In this document: one piece after another, positions 7,252-14,710 of the stretch | Layout: each line of letters starts with the position of its first letter | Position numbering within the stretch: position 1 is the stretch's first letter | Source: Armatimonadota bacterium | GTDB lineage: Bacteria; Armatimonadota; Fimbriimonadia; Fimbriimonadales; ATM1 | Direction of reading: 5' to 3' | Assembly (NCBI GenBank): GCA_013816225.1 | Contig: JACDEQ010000004.1 | Span: 1 to 22,688 of the forward strand | DNA length: 22,688 bases | Notes under the pieces: model-generated | Databases searched by the model: none | What the model saw: only the letters and a program-made list of their open reading frames with translations | What the model was told of the DNA's origin: nothing | Translations under genes and position numbers: made by a program

Positions 7252-8393
7252 GCCAAAACGGGCCGGGCTTCCGTCTCGGATGCCTTCTTCGTGACTTCCT
7301 CTTGCTCGAGCACGGACTTCAAAGCGACCAGCGCGACCTCCAAGTGCTTGTCCTCGGGCTCGCGCGTGGTTAGAAGCTGGCTCTTCAGCCCCGGCCAAAA
7401 CAACGCCATGACCCATTTTTCGCTCCGGAATTTCCCTGCGAGCCGGATCGCTTCGTAGCTGATTCCCGCGATGAGCGGCAGGATCATCAGCTTCAGACCG
7501 ATCCTCACCAGCAAATCGACAGCTGTGCTGCCGGTGTTGTAGTCCCGCGGAAGGAGCGTGAAAGCCACGATCGAGATCAGAAGAACGATAATAGCGAAGC
7601 TTGTGCCGCAGCGCGGATGGAGGCGGGTTTGCGCGCGGGCGTTTTCGAGGGTCAGGTCCTGCTCGGCTTCCAAAGCGTTGATCGCCTTGTGCTCGGCGCC
7701 GTGATACCTGAAGACCTCTTGCACGTCCTTCATCATGCCGATTAGCGCCAGGTATCCGATGAAGATCACGGCTTTGACGATGCCTTCGACCACGTTCAGC
7801 CCGAAGGCGGTCTTGATACCGAAATTGGTGAACAGCTGGGCGATCCAGACCGGCGTAGCCACGAATAAAAGCACACCCATGCCGAGGCCGAAAATCATGG
7901 TTCCGACGACGGCCAGTTTCATGAGCGACGCGCCGCCCTTGGCTTGTGGCCGGACGATCGTGGAGCCCTCCGTCGACACCTCGGTGGGTTGCGGCGCGCC
8001 GTTGGAAGCGATCTCTGCCGGAGTCGATTCGGCCGCATGGGGCACGACGGGTGTCGGCGGGACGCCCGCGGTTGCGCTTGCCGCGAGTTCTTCGCCTAAT
8101 ATACTTGGCTTGATTCCATCGGCTTCGTATTGCGGATCGAGCTGGACGGTCGAGGAGAAATTCATGGCGCGGATGCCGAGCGCCATCGCATCCAGAAGCG
8201 CAAGCGTGCCGCGCAGGAAAGGCGCCTTCAGCCACTTCTGCCTGCCAATCCTCGTTTTGGCGAGCGGCTCGGCTTGAAGGACGATCTTGCCGTTCGGAGC
8301 GCGACAGGCCACCGCGAAGTGCTTGGGCGAGCGCATCATGACCCCCTCGATAATAGCCTGCCCGCCGTACTGTAAATATTCGCCCTTTGGCAT
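7248..8393 (-). CDS. DUF1385 (YqhQ-like) membrane protein
   Basis: The start is taken at the ATG at 8393, giving 381 residues beginning MPKGEYLQYGGQAIIEGVMM. The family signature YGGQAIIEGVMMR(S) is seen at residues 9-22, then an FLRG region. A low-complexity Pro/Ala/Thr/Glu linker spans about 86-155. It is followed by hydrophobic helices (about 158-185, 190-220) and the conserved RYHGAEHKAINALEAEQDLT segment, then RLHPRCGTSF and two more helices. The biochemical role of the family is not established. It is widespread in Firmicutes and allied phyla, often near prfA and prmC, but here it is not. The linker is longer than I expect for the family. The upstream open frame to 8432 is disfavoured, since a TATACT -10 ends 8 nt before 8393. 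Confidence 0.9.
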   Translation of the reverse strand: MPKGEYLQYGGQAIIEGVMMRSPKHFAVACRAPNGKIVLQAEPLAKTRIGRQKWLKAPFLRGTLALLDAMALGIRAMNFSSTVQLDPQYEADGIKPSILGEELAASATAGVPPTPVVPHAAESTPAEIASNGAPQPTEVSTEGSTIVRPQAKGGASLMKLAVVGTMIFGLGMGVLLFVATPVWIAQLFTNFGIKTAFGLNVVEGIVKAVIFIGYLALIGMMKDVQEVFRYHGAEHKAINALEAEQDLTLENARAQTRLHPRCGTSFAIIVLLISIVAFTLLPRDYNTGSTAVDLLVRIGLKLMILPLIAGISYEAIRLAGKFRSEKWVMALFWPGLKSQLLTTREPEDKHLEVALVALKSVLEQEEVTKKASETEARPVLA

Positions 8394-8401
8394 AGGTAGC
8401 G

Positions 8402-8409
8402 AGTATATT
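8402..8409. promoter_or_regulatory. Overlapping opposed -10 elements (bidirectional promoter)
   Basis: The near-palindrome GAGTATATTC contains TATATT on the plus strand (8404-8409), 11 nt before the peptidase ATG, and TATACT on the minus strand (complement of 8402-8407), 8 nt before the DUF1385 ATG. The two elements share four base pairs (8404-8407). Only one polymerase could open them at a time, so the two genes may be reciprocally expressed. No -35 consensus is visible on either side. Confidence 0.5.
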
Positions 8410-8420
8410 CTGTTTCGCCG

Positions 8421-9560
8421 ATGGATGAACAACGCCTCTTCAAGCTTTTCACCGACCTTTGCATGATCGATGCTCCTGCGCTCAAGGAGAAAGAATCGGT
8501 CGCGTGGACCAAGGACTATCTGTTAGCGATGGGCCTCGAGGTTTGGGAAGACGACGCAGGCACGAAGCTGGGGGGCAACGCGAACAACCTCATCGCTAAG
8601 CTAAAAGGGAGCTTGCCGGCCGCGCCCGCGATTTTTCTCTCGGCACACTTCGACACTGTGGAGCCGACTGCGGGGCTGGAGATCGGCGAGAAGGACGGGA
8701 CTTACTACAGCATCAGCGACACGATTTTGGGCGCGGATGACAAGGCTGGGATGGCGCCCGCGATCGAGGCGGTGAACTCGATCATGGAGACCGACCAGCC
8801 GCACGGAGATGTTTATTTGATCCTATCCGTGGCGGAAGAGATCGGCCTCAAGGGTGCGTTCGCCTGCGATATCGAGGCGGTTGGCGCGGACTTCGGCTAC
8901 GTTTTCGACGCGGGGCCTCCGGTGGGGACGTTCGTCAACCGCGTGGGCACTCACGCCAAGCTGACGGCGAAGATCATCGGCAGGCCCGCCCACGCCGGCA
9001 AACATCCCGAGGAAGGCATCAACGCGATCCAAGCGGCGTCGCGGGCCGTCGCTCGGATGAAGGTCGGAAGGGTCGACGAGGTGACGACGTCCAATGTCGG
9101 CTCGATCTCCGGGGGCACGGCGACTAACGTCGTGGCGGCGGAAGCGGTGTTGCACTGCGAAGCCAGGAGCCTCGACGAGGCCAAGCTCGACGCCCAAACC
9201 GCCCACATGGTCGAGTGCTTTGAAACGGAGGCCGCCGCCATGGGCGCACGGGCCGAGATCGATCTCAGCCGCGCGTACAGCGGCTATCGGGTGGCGGAGG
9301 ACCAGCCGGTGGTGCGCGTGGCACAGGCAGCGGCGCGCAACATGGGCGTTTCGGGTGATCTCAGGTGGACCCTCGGCGGAAGCGACGCTAACGCGTTCAA
9401 TCTGCAAGGCGTTCCGAGCATCGTCTGCGGCACCGGCATGCAGGAAATCCACACTCACGACGAGTACGTGAGCCGGAAGGACCTCGTGGACCTGACCGTC
9501 CTCGCGATCGGCTTGGTACGTGCGACAGCTGAGTCGGCGCCGGAGCCTGCCAACCCTTGA
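8421..9560 (+). CDS. M20 family (peptidase T-like) metallopeptidase
   Basis: The protein is 379 residues with the two-zinc M20/M42 aminopeptidase architecture. Metal-site motifs are visible: SAHFDTV (His76, Asp78), GADDKAG (bridging Asp106), VAEEIG (Glu139 as general base, Glu140), VFDAG (Asp163) and IHTHDE (His344/His346). A lid domain with RPAHAGKHPEEGINAIQAAS (about 193-212) separates them. It most resembles PepT-like tripeptidases (the TIGR01883-type group), which release N-terminal residues from short peptides in the cytoplasm. Start ATG 8421 follows the -10 at 8404. Its last codons overlap the TTG start of the DUF192 lipoprotein, so the two are translationally coupled. Substrate identity cannot be read from sequence alone. 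Confidence 0.9.
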   Translation: MDEQRLFKLFTDLCMIDAPALKEKESVAWTKDYLLAMGLEVWEDDAGTKLGGNANNLIAKLKGSLPAAPAIFLSAHFDTVEPTAGLEIGEKDGTYYSISDTILGADDKAGMAPAIEAVNSIMETDQPHGDVYLILSVAEEIGLKGAFACDIEAVGADFGYVFDAGPPVGTFVNRVGTHAKLTAKIIGRPAHAGKHPEEGINAIQAASRAVARMKVGRVDEVTTSNVGSISGGTATNVVAAEAVLHCEARSLDEAKLDAQTAHMVECFETEAAAMGARAEIDLSRAYSGYRVAEDQPVVRVAQAAARNMGVSGDLRWTLGGSDANAFNLQGVPSIVCGTGMQEIHTHDEYVSRKDLVDLTVLAIGLVRATAESAPEPANP

Positions 9561-10057
9561 AAATCGCCGCCGCCATCGCGCTGTGCGTCTGCCTAACGGC
9601 GTGTAACAAGCAGAAAGCGGAGCCTGCGACCGTTGTCGAGCCGCCGCCTAAGGCTGGGCGAAAGTTCGCGCTGGCCTCCTACGATCGCGCGACGATCAGT
9701 GTGAAGAGACACAAGATCGACGTGTATGTCGCCGATGACCAGGACAAACAGACCGAAGGCTTGATGTTCGTCGAGGACGGCGAATTGGGCGCTGACGAAG
9801 GAATGATTTTCGTTTTCCCGGACGAGCAGTATCGCTCTTTTTGGATGAAGAACACGCTGATCCCGCTCGACATCGCTTACCTGAAATCGGACGGCACGAT
9901 CCTCAATATTGTTAGAATGGAACCGCTCATGGAGATCGGCTACCCGTCCGAGGGGCTCGCGCGATTTGCCGTGGAGATGAAGGCCGGATGGTTCGAGAAG
10001 AACGGAGTTAAGCACGGCGCGCGCTTCGAGCTCTCGGGCCTCGCCAACCGCCGCTAG
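9557..10057 (+). CDS. DUF192 lipoprotein
   Basis: The likely start is TTG at 9557, overlapping the peptidase stop in TTGA. The 166-residue product begins with a lipoprotein signal peptide (MKIAAAIALCVCLTAC, lipidated Cys16), a proline-rich linker, and a DUF192 domain. The domain shows TEGLMFV, DEGMIFVFPDEQYRSFWMKN and TLIPLDIAYLKSDGTI, followed by P-SEGLARFAVEMKAGWFEKNG, which are the recurrent DUF192 landmarks. DUF192 is a small beta-rich domain of unsettled role found in exported or lipid-anchored proteins of many bacteria and archaea. Here it is translated from the peptidase message. No terminator is seen, and 10058-10195 carries no gene that I can support. Confidence 0.88.
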   Translation: MKIAAAIALCVCLTACNKQKAEPATVVEPPPKAGRKFALASYDRATISVKRHKIDVYVADDQDKQTEGLMFVEDGELGADEGMIFVFPDEQYRSFWMKNTLIPLDIAYLKSDGTILNIVRMEPLMEIGYPSEGLARFAVEMKAGWFEKNGVKHGARFELSGLANRR

Positions 10058-10195
10058 GCGGGCTTCCTCACTCGTAGTCCACACGGCGGCCGACGCCGCG
10101 ATGCAAGTCGCCCAAGAGGCCGTCCCCGCCATGTCTGACGAGCACCGCGCGATCATCGACGAGAGGGGGTAGATTGGAAGAGCCGAGAGTTGGGA

Positions 10196-11032
10196 ATGCG
10201 TGACCTCTATCAACAGATTCAGGAGTGCGTCTGCTTTCTAGGCACAGAAGGTTCTGACGGGCGAGTTCAGTATCAGGGGACAGCCTTTTGGATCACGCTG
10301 CCAGACCCTGGTGATGATGAAGGTGAATTTGCCTACCTAGTTACGGCTCGCCACTGCGTTGAGCGTGGGCGCCTAGCTCCGAAGTTTTTTGGCAGAGTGA
10401 ATAAGGAGGGCGGTGGCTCAGACGTATTCGACGCAATGGATCATTGGGCATTCCCTGATGACCCAAGTGTCGATCTTGCTGTACGTCTGCTATACCTCCC
10501 TGAGGGCTACCAACGCAGGGCCATTCCTCTACATCTCTTTGCAATGCCAGAGCGTATGGAACAGGAACAAATCGGCGTGGGTGATGACGTCCTCGTGACC
10601 GGTCTTTTTTCGTTACGATCGGGTCAGGATCGCAACCTGCCAATCGTCCGAACTGGCATTATCTCGTCCGTCGTGGACGAGCCGTTTCTTGACGATGGCG
10701 GGCGAGAATACAGGGCCTTTCTAGCTGAAGTGCGTTCAATAGGTGGACTAAGCGGATCGCCGGTCTTCGTGAAGTACCGCCGAGCGGACCGCAAGCCGAT
10801 GATACAGCACGTGGTCGGTGATTACGACGTGCGCACAGTACTCATCGGTGTTGTTCGTGGCCACTTCGACCTGCGAACTCAGCGCGAAGCAATTGATTCG
10901 CCGTCAGACGAAGCCCTAAACATGGGTATTTGCCTAGTCACGCCGATCGGTGAGCCACACGCTCTCCTCTTTAGCACCGAGCAAGAGCAGTTCCGGCGAA
11001 AAATCCTCGAAGAGGGAAGCGCTAGCAGCTAG
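10196..11032 (+). CDS. Trypsin-like serine protease (chymotrypsin-fold) protein
   Basis: The start is placed at ATG 10196 (a TTG at 10190 is in frame), giving 278 residues with no signal peptide or membrane helix. The catalytic triad of a trypsin-fold peptidase is visible: His53 in YLVTARHCV, Asp93 in SVDLAVR, and Ser186 in GLSGSPV. The core is QGTAFWITLP, and a strand near VLVTGLFSL precedes the last third. The C-terminal third has IGVVRGHFD and MGICLVTP, as in small bacterial trypsin-like proteins that sense or cut intracellular targets. It is cytoplasmic by sequence. A TAGATT at 10170-10175 could be its -10. Base composition looks lower in G+C than the flanks, so it may be transferred. Its substrate, and whether it is a true protease or a degenerate one, are unknown. 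Confidence 0.78.
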   Translation: MRDLYQQIQECVCFLGTEGSDGRVQYQGTAFWITLPDPGDDEGEFAYLVTARHCVERGRLAPKFFGRVNKEGGGSDVFDAMDHWAFPDDPSVDLAVRLLYLPEGYQRRAIPLHLFAMPERMEQEQIGVGDDVLVTGLFSLRSGQDRNLPIVRTGIISSVVDEPFLDDGGREYRAFLAEVRSIGGLSGSPVFVKYRRADRKPMIQHVVGDYDVRTVLIGVVRGHFDLRTQREAIDSPSDEALNMGICLVTPIGEPHALLFSTEQEQFRRKILEEGSASS

Positions 11033-11072
11033 CGGGCGATCCGCGGCTCCCGGGGCGGGAAGTGGGGGTTTT

Positions 11073-11137
11073 ATTTCGGAAATGGAACCTGGGATTTCGG
11101 AAATGCGGCGTGCCATTTCGCGCCCCACGGCTATAAT
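11073..11137 (+). promoter_or_regulatory. Promoter with three 21-bp-phased copies of an 11-bp palindrome
   Basis: ATTTCGGAAATG occurs at 11073 and 11094. A third copy matching only its first six bases (ATTTCG) starts at 11115, so the spacing is exactly 21 bp each time. ATTTC-G-GAAAT is itself a perfect 5-1-5 palindrome. The -10 TATAAT (11132-11137) lies 6 nt before the ATG at 11144. The phased dyads look like operator sites on one face of the helix, the last overlapping the -35 region. The regulator is unknown. Confidence 0.6.
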
Positions 11138-11143
11138 GGCGGC

Positions 11144-11794
11144 ATGGTCGATTGGTACCCCGTCCGCGACTCTGAGCTGACTCCGTGGCACTTCACGTTG
11201 CACGCCGAGTGCGTCAACTACGCCGCCACGTTCCCGATGATCCTCGACATCGCAGCCCTCGCGAAGGTCGCCGCCAACAAAGACATCGTCGCGATCCTCG
11301 TCAACAAGTCCGAGCAGGCCAGGAACTTCTTCTTCGACGTGACCGAGTACAAGGACATCTGGCTGGACAGCGACCTGGGCACACCGACCCCGCCCGTGCC
11401 CGTGCCGCCGAGCGCGATCGTCCCGTCGGCGGGTGCGATGGTCGGGGTGGAGGCGTTCACGCGGCAGCTCGTGGCGCAGCTGAAGGCGCACCCGAACATG
11501 ACCCCGGCGATCGAGGCCGCGATGGGCATTCGGGGCACGGCCGACACCTTCGGCGATCCCGAGATCATCTCGGCGATCCCCCGCGGCGCGAGCCAGGTGC
11601 GCCTGCGGCTCAAGAAGGCGGGCTATCCGGCTTGCGCGGTGGACTCGCGGCGCCCGGGCGGCGCTTGGGATGAGATCGGCATTTCTCTGACAGCGGGCGT
11701 CTCGGAGGTTCGCGAGTACCGCATCCAGGGCGTTCTGGACAATGTGCGGCAGGGCTCGATCAGCGCCGTCGTCCAGGTCGCGACCACGCCGTAG
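11144..11794 (+). CDS. Conserved hypothetical protein with Fn3-like C-terminal region
   Basis: This 216-residue soluble protein begins with a helical part (WYPVRDSELTPWHFTLHAEC, then a segment running NYAATFPMIL to VAANKDIVAILVN). A Pro-rich linker (about 84-92, TPTPPVPVP) and a second helical segment (VEAFTRQLVAQLKAHPNMTP) follow. From about residue 145 comes a beta-rich end, where IPRGASQVRLRLKKAGYPAC and VREYRIQGVLDNVRQGSISA resemble a fibronectin type III-like fold. I recall similar hypothetical proteins in Planctomycetota, Verrucomicrobiota and Armatimonadota, without an established function. No signal peptide is seen. The start at 11144 is supported by a TATAAT ending 6 nt upstream. It is followed by a small membrane protein gene after a 3-nt gap. 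Function unknown. Confidence 0.8.
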   Translation: MVDWYPVRDSELTPWHFTLHAECVNYAATFPMILDIAALAKVAANKDIVAILVNKSEQARNFFFDVTEYKDIWLDSDLGTPTPPVPVPPSAIVPSAGAMVGVEAFTRQLVAQLKAHPNMTPAIEAAMGIRGTADTFGDPEIISAIPRGASQVRLRLKKAGYPACAVDSRRPGGAWDEIGISLTAGVSEVREYRIQGVLDNVRQGSISAVVQVATTP

Positions 11795-11797
11795 GAT

Positions 11798-12220
11798 TTG
11801 AGCATCCTCATGGTTGTTCTGGCGACGGTACTGACAGCCGTCGTTGGCAGCCTCTTCGCCTCGCTTGCCGGGATGTTCTTGTCGGCGCCCCTTGCGCTGG
11901 CGCTGGCGTGGACGCCCGTCGCCGTTCGCGTTGTTATCTGCTCGCCCGTAGCGGGCTTCTTGATCGGGTTTGCCTTTAGTGCGATCGGCTATCTCTTCTT
12001 CAAGTGCCTGGTCGGACCAATGCCGGTCTGGGTGCCATTGCTCGGCTTGATCATGGTCTACAACGCTTACAAGCGAAACCAGGTGCAGAGTAAGGCATGG
12101 CGCGAGGCCGGGGAGTTGGCCCGAGCCGCGTTTGGGCCAGTTCCTCTCGCGGGAGCGCTAGTCATCGTCGGGATGTTGGCCGGGCTGGGTCTCGGCATGG
12201 CATATTTCCCAACTCTCTGA
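11798..12220 (+). CDS. Small multi-helix membrane protein, unknown function
   Basis: This 140-residue protein is almost all hydrophobic helices: about 4-25, 28-46, 50-75, a segment near 78-90, and 118-138. A basic, Gln-rich cytoplasmic loop lies between (YKRNQVQSKAWREAGELARA). Start TTG 11798 is 3 nt after the stop of the upstream gene; ATG 11810 (starting MVVLATV) is an alternative with equally poor ribosome-site support. No family is recognised. Its tight coupling to the gene before it suggests a shared transcript and perhaps a shared role. It is convergent with sbcC, with 75 bp between the stops and no clear terminator. Confidence 0.65.
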   Translation: MSILMVVLATVLTAVVGSLFASLAGMFLSAPLALALAWTPVAVRVVICSPVAGFLIGFAFSAIGYLFFKCLVGPMPVWVPLLGLIMVYNAYKRNQVQSKAWREAGELARAAFGPVPLAGALVIVGMLAGLGLGMAYFPTL

Positions 12221-12295
12221 TCGCTCACCCCCTGCCCCCCTCCCTCAACGGCGGGAGCGGTCGCGCCTGGTTAGGGTCCTTGTGTGTGATGGACG

Positions 12296-14710
12296 TCAAA
12301 CCGCGAGCGATTCAAGGGTCGGAGGCGGCTCGACGGCTTCGTAGATCATGCTCGATCTGGTTTGTGGTTCGTAGCGGACCTCGATGCAGCGGTCGGCCTT
12401 TTGGTTGATCGAGTCCATATGGCTGATAATCAGAATCTGGACGAACATGCATTTCATCGCTTCCAGCTTATCGAGCAGGCTTTCGCGACGGTCTTCGTCG
12501 AGCGAGCCGAACGCTTCGTCGAGGATCAGCAACGACATCGGCTGTCCGCTTCGGTCCTGGATCATTTGCGCCAGCCCGAGCCTCAGAGAAAGGGCCACGA
12601 GATCCGACTCGCCGCCGCTCATAACCTTCTTGTCGACGCCGTCGTCGACGATAGTGGCTTCGAAGCCCTTATTCAGTTTGAGCGATAGGTAACGGCCGTC
12701 TGTGAGAGCCGAAAGCGTGTCGCTAGCGTAGGTTTCGAGGGTGGGGATCGTGGTGCGGTTCAGGGCATCACGCAGCTCGGCCATCCCTTTCGAGACCTCG
12801 GTTTGCAGTTTCTGCTCTCTCTCGAGCCTATCTGCTGCCCTTCGGTTTTCCTTGTATTGATTTAGAAGCTGCTTGGCGGCTTCGGCGGCCTTCTCGCAGT
12901 ATTCGACCCTTTGCTTTGCGGCCAGCAGCTGCGCCTCCAGAGCCCGGTGCGCCTTGTCACTCTGCGTGTATTCCTCGATCACCTTAGCCGCTTGCTCCTC
13001 GGTTAATCCGAGCTCCGCAAGCCGATTCTTGTCTTCTTCTTGGCGCTTCTTTTCCTCATCGAACTTCGCATCGGCCTCCTCGTGCTCCTTCTTAGCCAGA
13101 GTCGTCTGTCCTTCGACCTCGCCCAGCTCGAGGAAGCGTCGCCAGCTCGGCCTCAGCTGCGCAAGCGCGGCCTCGACCTCGGCCAATCGGGATTCGTCGA
13201 ACTTGTGTGGCAGCGCTTTGGCTCGTTCCTCCAGCTGTTCGATCTGGCTCTTGAATGCCGCAGCCGATCTTTCCTTTTCGACCCTACGCTCGGCCGCGAT
13301 TCGTCCCCTCTGTAAAGCAGCGTCGGCCGCTTCTTGGCCGTCCTTTGCCTCGGCCATGCTCACCTTCAGCAGAGTGACTAGTTCCGGCTCTTTGAGGAGT
13401 TCGACACATTCTTCGCCCGCGCCCTTCGCCGATGCCTCGGCTTTGGCGATCGCGCCGATCAGCAGAACCGTCTTCGGCAGATGGCCATCGGGCAGCGGCT
13501 GGCCGCACGTCGCGCACTTTCCGTCTTGCTCCGCCTTTTCGGATTCCTCCAACTCGCAGCGCAGCTTGCGCAGCCTGTCCCCCTCGACGGCAAGTTTGCT
13601 CCTGGCGCCTTCGGATTCCAAGGCCCATTTGTTGGCAACGTCCGTTAGCTTCGATTCGGCGTCGCGCACCGCCGAGGCGCATCCGGCAGCGGCTTCTTGC
13701 AGCTTTTCGAGTTCGACGCCGGGCAGCGCCTTTAGGTCGGCAAGGGCAGCGTCGAGCTGCTCCTGCATGTTCGCGATGATCGCCTCGGCCTTCGTCCGCT
13801 CTTGCGCCTTGGCCTTTTCCTCCTGGAGAGCCTTGTGAGCCAGCTCGTTGCGGACGTATTCGGCGTGTGGCTTTGCAAGGGATTGTTTCTCTAAAGCCTT
13901 CACCTCGAGGTATTTCACGCGGCCGGCAGCCGCCTTCATGTTTTCGAGGAGTGTGGTTCCAACCTGTTTACGGTCCTCGATCTGCTGTCTCAATCTGGCT
14001 GCCGACTCGGCGGCTTTCTTTTTCGGCTCTAGGCGTTCGAGCGCTTTTTGGCTTTGCTCGAAGAGCTTCGAGCTATCCTGGACGAGCGTGTTGGCGGCGT
14101 CGAGTTCTGCATTGGCGGTTATGCATTTGTTCTCGATCTCATCGCCGTTCCCTAAGACGGCCAGCATTCCTTCGAGCAGTTTGCCCGTGTCGAAACCACT
14201 CTTCTTCGCCAAATCGCCCGCGCGGCGGAGGTCGTCGAACCCGAGCATTTTGGCTACCTGCTGCTGCTTTTGGGTGGGATTCTGAAATTTCAGGAACTCG
14301 AGTTCCTTTTGCTCCGCACAGAAGCTGTTTTTGAACTGCTGATAGTTCAGCCGCAGGAGCTTACATACCTCCTTGCCGACAGTCAGCAAACCTGTGGCAA
14401 TCGTCTTAACCTCGCCATCGTCCAGTTCGCTCAAGCAGGCGCTCTTGAAGTTGCGCTCGACTGCATAATCACGGTTGCCGATCGAAAACTCGAGCGTTAC
14501 CGACACCGGTTCGTTGTCGTCTGCCCACAGATGCTGTAGGGACTCCTTCACGTCACGGTTTTCGCCGTACAGCGCCCAGGCGATGGCCTCCAGAATCGTC
14601 GTCTTGCCGCTTCCGTTTTGGCCGACAATGGCCGTAATGCCGTCGGAAAAGACGATCTCCGCCGATCGGTATTGCCTGAAATTCGCGAGCCTAATCCTCC
14701 TCAGCAACAC
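12296..14710 (-). CDS. sbcC: SbcC (Rad50-type) ATPase of the SbcCD nuclease
   Basis: The 804-residue protein has the Rad50/SbcC layout: an N-terminal Walker A motif GQNGSGKTT (residues 30-38), then about 650 residues of coiled coil broken in the middle by the zinc-hook CATC (Cys399, Cys402). The ABC signature SGGESDLVALSLRL starts at 698, Walker B LLILDE includes Asp731-Glu732, and an H-loop His lies near 764. It pairs with SbcD to remove hairpins and protein-blocked DNA ends. A longer frame reaches 15019, but its first 100 residues are antisense-like filler overlapping sbcD. The start is set at GTG 14710 (TTG 14707 is also possible) because GGAGGT lies 5 nt before GTG (8 nt before TTG) inside sbcD. 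The start overlaps the sbcD stop by 20 bp, so translation is coupled. Confidence 0.95.
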   Translation of the reverse strand: MLLRRIRLANFRQYRSAEIVFSDGITAIVGQNGSGKTTILEAIAWALYGENRDVKESLQHLWADDNEPVSVTLEFSIGNRDYAVERNFKSACLSELDDGEVKTIATGLLTVGKEVCKLLRLNYQQFKNSFCAEQKELEFLKFQNPTQKQQQVAKMLGFDDLRRAGDLAKKSGFDTGKLLEGMLAVLGNGDEIENKCITANAELDAANTLVQDSSKLFEQSQKALERLEPKKKAAESAARLRQQIEDRKQVGTTLLENMKAAAGRVKYLEVKALEKQSLAKPHAEYVRNELAHKALQEEKAKAQERTKAEAIIANMQEQLDAALADLKALPGVELEKLQEAAAGCASAVRDAESKLTDVANKWALESEGARSKLAVEGDRLRKLRCELEESEKAEQDGKCATCGQPLPDGHLPKTVLLIGAIAKAEASAKGAGEECVELLKEPELVTLLKVSMAEAKDGQEAADAALQRGRIAAERRVEKERSAAAFKSQIEQLEERAKALPHKFDESRLAEVEAALAQLRPSWRRFLELGEVEGQTTLAKKEHEEADAKFDEEKKRQEEDKNRLAELGLTEEQAAKVIEEYTQSDKAHRALEAQLLAAKQRVEYCEKAAEAAKQLLNQYKENRRAADRLEREQKLQTEVSKGMAELRDALNRTTIPTLETYASDTLSALTDGRYLSLKLNKGFEATIVDDGVDKKVMSGGESDLVALSLRLGLAQMIQDRSGQPMSLLILDEAFGSLDEDRRESLLDKLEAMKCMFVQILIISHMDSINQKADRCIEVRYEPQTRSSMIYEAVEPPPTLESLAV

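Noticed and set aside
10101..10172. Short ORF of 23 codons (MQVAQEAVPAMSDEHRAIID and a few more residues)
   Set aside because: It reads like the helical end of a protein, but it has no ribosome site, no promoter and no recognised family, and it may be a chance frame or a small gene remnant.
11185..11673. Arg-rich 162-codon frame over the gene at 11144
   Set aside because: Shadow of the real gene. Its composition (RRRR, GRGG) is typical of an off-frame G+C-rich reading.
12221..12295. Possible terminator between the membrane protein and sbcC
   Set aside because: GATCGCTC and GAGCGGTC can pair with one wobble, but the loop is long and there is no T run on either strand.
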